DNA of 6,023 nt, taken from Chloroflexota bacterium (GTDB taxonomy: Bacteria; Chloroflexota; Anaerolineae; Anaerolineales; DRKV01). Positions 5,988 to 6,023 of the stretch are shown here, one piece after another; positions within the stretch are counted from its first letter, which is position 1; each line of letters starts with the position of its first letter. The DNA lies in NCBI GenBank assembly GCA_011051635.1, contig DRKV01000406.1, positions 1-6,023 of the forward strand. Direction: 5' to 3'. The notes below the pieces were generated by a model. That model searched no databases and was not told where the DNA came from. It worked only from the letters and a program-made list of their open reading frames with translations. Both the position numbers and the translations under genes were made by a program.

Positions 5988-6015
5988 GAGGGCATCAGGG
6001 TAGGGGTTTCAGCCC
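5978..6015 (-). repeat. Dispersed 38-bp repeat, right copy (inverted)
   Basis: Read on the minus strand it gives GGGCTGAAACC, 15 nt, TCAAGTCCGCAG, the same layout as 3925-3962. It overlaps hairpins 2 and 3. Confidence 0.7.
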
Positions 6016-6020
6016 TACCC
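5998..6020. repeat. Perfect hairpin 3 of 3, at the window edge
   Basis: GGGTAGGG (5998-6005) pairs with CCCTACCC (6013-6020) across a 7-nt loop (GTTTCAG). The series may continue past the window. Confidence 0.75.
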
Positions 6021-6023
6021 GCA

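Noticed and set aside
5937..6023. CRISPR array at the right edge
   Set aside because: The three hairpins have different sequences, so there is no constant repeat with variable spacers, and no cas gene is visible.

Overview
The window is GC-rich bacterial DNA in which every gene I can support lies on the minus strand, so the biological order runs from right to left. It most resembles Chloroflexota (Anaerolineae-like). The evidence is a lipoprotein-type signal followed by a Pro/Thr linker (TPTLPPPPTATP), a very large Ig-repeat/alpha-2-macroglobulin protein, and intergenic regions full of short GC-rich palindromes. The taxonomic assignment is inference from style, not from a marker gene.

Right edge (about 5818-6023): no gene is visible. 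There are three degenerate CGCTGAT direct repeats, then three perfect short hairpins in a row that run up to the window edge. Next (5816-5407, minus) is a compact stable-RNA operon. It has a near-consensus promoter (TTGACA, 17 bp, TAGAAT) with an A/T tract upstream and a GC-rich discriminator, then tRNA-Phe(GAA), tRNA-Gly(GCC) and tRNA-Cys(GCA). None of the three encodes CCA. Each tRNA is followed by an inverted repeat and a T-rich stretch; the one after tRNA-Cys is a convincing intrinsic terminator.

The middle (5338-4337, minus) is a polytopic CPBP/Rce1-family intramembrane protease with all three expected motifs. It starts only about 30 bp after the tRNA terminator at a GTG with a very strong Shine-Dalgarno sequence. 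A 592-bp non-coding gap (3745-4336) follows, filled with palindromic, repeat-like DNA, and its left end carries a TATAAT promoter and an AGGAGG ribosome site.

The left 3.7 kb (3744 to 1, minus) is the first 1248 codons of a bacterial alpha-2-macroglobulin lipoprotein that runs off the window in the bait region. Its expected job is to trap foreign proteases at the cell envelope. The thioester and complement-like domains, if present, lie outside.

I see no strong evidence for a new multi-gene system. The parts that deserve a second look are the RNA structures inside the tRNA operon, an inverted ~38-bp repeat found on both sides of the protease-tRNA block, a 9-bp duplication of the tRNA-Phe 3' end, and a low-complexity insertion in the macroglobulin.
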